Shown: positions 5,839 to 7,197 of the stretch, in pieces
Layout: every line of letters starts with the position of its first letter
How positions within the stretch are numbered: position 1 is the stretch's first letter
Source: an uncultured Microcoleaceae cyanobacterium
Lineage (GTDB): Bacteria; Cyanobacteriota; Cyanobacteriia; Cyanobacteriales; Microcoleaceae
Assembly: GCA_938083405.1 (NCBI GenBank)
Contig: CALKCV010000298.1
Location: 1 to 7,197 of the forward strand
Direction of reading: 5' to 3'
Length of the DNA: 7,197 nt
Notes under the pieces: model-generated
Database searches by the model: none
What the model saw: the letters and a program-made list of their open reading frames with translations, nothing else
What the model was told of the DNA's origin: nothing
Position numbers and translations under genes: made by a program

Positions 5839-7164
5839 ATGATTCACGAAGTTTTCATGCCAGCCCTAAGTTCGACCATGACCGAAGGAACGATCGTTTC
5901 TTGGGAAAAATCCCCCGGCGATAAAGTAGAAAAAGGGGAAACAGTGCTGGTGGTCGAGTCCGATAAAGCAGATATGGATGTGGAAGCATTCTACTCCGGC
6001 ACTTTAGCCGCAATTATCGTAGAAGCCGGTGACGCGGCCCCAGTAGGTGCAGCCCTAGCTTTGTTAGCCGAAACAGAAGAAGAAATCGAACAAGCAAAGC
6101 AGCAAGCAAGCAGCGGGGGTAGCAACGGAAACTCCGGGACCCCTAGTTCCGCAGCCGACATCGAAGCGCCAGCAGCCGAAGTCGCAGCACAACCAGAGCC
6201 CGAACCACAACCGACTGCCAGTCGCCGCAACGGACGGGTAATAGTTTCTCCCCGCGCTCGGAAGTTGGCAAAAACGCTTAAAGTAGATTTGAACGGCTTA
6301 ACCGGTAGCGGCCCCCACGGTCGAATAGTGGGAGAAGACGTGGAAGCGGCAGCAGGGAAAACACCGACTGTTGCCACCGCAGCCCCAGCAGCGAAAGCGG
6401 CACCGACACCATCTGCATCGGCACCATCTGCACCGGCACCATCGACACCGGCACCCGCTGCAGCAAGTATGCCTCAGACTAATGCGCCCATAGGTGAAGC
6501 GGTAGCGATGAATAGCCTTCAAAATGCAGTGGCTAAGAATATGATGGTTAGCCTCTCCATACCTACCTATCACGTTGGTTACACTATTACTACCGATAAC
6601 TTTGATGCCCTTTACAAGAAGATTAAGCCCAAGGGTGTCACGGTAACTGGTTTGTTGGCAAAGGCAGTGGCGGTGACTCTACAAAAGCATCCTCTGTTAA
6701 ATGCCAATTGTGTAGAGAATAAAATTAACTACCCCTCATCGATTAATGTTGCCGTGGCAGTGGCGATGCCCGGTGGCGGGTTGATTACTCCAGTTTTGCG
6801 AGATGCTGACAAGATCGATATCTATTCTCTCTCTCGCAATTGGAAGGATTTAGTTCAACGGGCTCGGGCGAAACAATTGCAACCGGATGAGTATAGCACC
6901 GGCACTTTTACTATTTCTAATTTGGGAATGTTTGGAGTGGATAAGTTTGATGCGATTTTGCCTCCAAATCAAGGTTCGATTTTAGCGATCGGCGCTTCTA
7001 AAGCGAATATGGTAGCGAACGATGATGGCAGCTTTGCTATTAAGCGACAAATGCAGGTCAATATTACTTGCGACCATCGCATTATTTATGGTGCCGATGC
7101 TGCAGCATTTTTGCAGGATTTGGCGAAGTTAATCGAAACGGATCCTCAGTCTTTGACTATGTAA
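5839..7164 (+). CDS. Dihydrolipoamide acetyltransferase, E2 of pyruvate dehydrogenase
   Basis: The core subunit that moves acetyl groups from E1 to CoA during conversion of pyruvate to acetyl-CoA. A single N-terminal lipoyl domain (about 2-78) has the lipoylation site K43 in ESDKADM. An acidic, Ala/Pro-rich linker follows, then a peripheral-subunit-binding domain (about 135-170: SPRARKLA and GSGPHGRIVGEDV), then a second linker (about 172-216) rich in APS/APT units. The acetyltransferase domain covers about 217-441. The catalytic segment reads DHRIIYGADAA: H413 is kept, but the usual aspartate of HRxxDG is Y417. As I recall, cyanobacterial and plastid E2 proteins share this tyrosine. At 441 residues the length fits the cyanobacterial family. 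AGGA lies just before the ATG, unusually close; the start is supported by the lipoyl domain beginning there. Synechocystis annotation calls the equivalent gene odhB; the pyruvate role fits the plastid-type sequence better than oxoglutarate. Confidence 0.94.
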   Translation: MIHEVFMPALSSTMTEGTIVSWEKSPGDKVEKGETVLVVESDKADMDVEAFYSGTLAAIIVEAGDAAPVGAALALLAETEEEIEQAKQQASSGGSNGNSGTPSSAADIEAPAAEVAAQPEPEPQPTASRRNGRVIVSPRARKLAKTLKVDLNGLTGSGPHGRIVGEDVEAAAGKTPTVATAAPAAKAAPTPSASAPSAPAPSTPAPAAASMPQTNAPIGEAVAMNSLQNAVAKNMMVSLSIPTYHVGYTITTDNFDALYKKIKPKGVTVTGLLAKAVAVTLQKHPLLNANCVENKINYPSSINVAVAVAMPGGGLITPVLRDADKIDIYSLSRNWKDLVQRARAKQLQPDEYSTGTFTISNLGMFGVDKFDAILPPNQGSILAIGASKANMVANDDGSFAIKRQMQVNITCDHRIIYGADAAAFLQDLAKLIETDPQSLTM

Positions 7165-7173
7165 GTAATTGGG

Positions 7174-7197
7174 TAATTAACAATTAATAATTAATAA
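7174..7197. repeat. Heptad repeat (TAATTAA/CAATTAA) after E2, cut by the window end
   Basis: TAATTAA, CAATTAA, TAATTAA, then TAA at the edge. It starts nine bases after the E2 stop codon and is the same repeat unit as the block at 5737-5776, so the E2 gene is bracketed by the same repeat family. The full extent lies outside the window. Confidence 0.7.

Noticed and set aside
5991..6377. 128-codon minus-strand ORF opposite the E2 linker
   Set aside because: It is the antisense of Ala/Pro-rich coding sequence, which often leaves a complementary frame open. It has no start signals and no family character, and the plus strand is a clear lipoyl/subunit-binding gene.
6278..6573. Two overlapping minus-strand ORFs with repetitive VPMQMV-like or CRCRW-like peptides
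   Set aside because: The repeats are the reverse reading of the GCACCATCTGCACCG-like linker codons of E2, so they are shadows.

Overview
The window looks like chromosomal DNA from a cyanobacterium, probably a filamentous one. Three things point that way. There are three perfect HIP1 octamers (GCGATCGC) inside one gene. The intergenic DNA holds AT-rich heptad tandem repeats (CAATTAA/TAATTAA). The proteins resemble cyanobacterial acyl-ACP synthetase, the cyanobacterial YlqD-like coiled-coil protein and the cyanobacterial/plastid type of pyruvate dehydrogenase E2. The species cannot be fixed from the sequence alone.

Left part, minus strand (1-2693): an apparent operon read right to left. It has a small unrecognised ORF (2493-2660, possibly extending to 2693), then a 617-residue GMC-family flavoprotein oxidoreductase (615-2468), then the first 180 codons of a ferritin-like protein of the VioB/RebD N-terminal type (1-541), which runs off the window. 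The GMC enzyme carries a C-x5-C-x3-C motif matching the 3Fe-4S cluster motif of bacterial FAD-glucose dehydrogenases. The pair therefore joins a flavin/Fe-S dehydrogenase with a possible di-iron or ferritin-like partner. This is the most interesting part of the window.

Middle (2694-3216): a divergent intergenic region of about 520 bases. It is rich in T-runs and holds an imperfect hairpin, a duplicated ATTATGTGGCC element, paired TTGTAACT repeats and a perfect 22-bp AT palindrome. It must hold the control signals for both the minus-strand operon and the plus-strand acyl-ACP synthetase gene.

Right part, plus strand (3217-7164): three genes in one direction. They are a long-chain acyl-ACP/acyl-CoA synthetase (fatty-acid recycling), a YlqD-like coiled-coil protein of unknown function, and the dihydrolipoamide acetyltransferase (E2) of the pyruvate dehydrogenase complex. 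A hairpin separates the first two. A heptad-repeat block lies just before E2, and the same repeat resumes after it. The acyl-ACP synthetase and E2 belong to acyl/acetyl metabolism, but the gaps between these genes do not prove a single operon.
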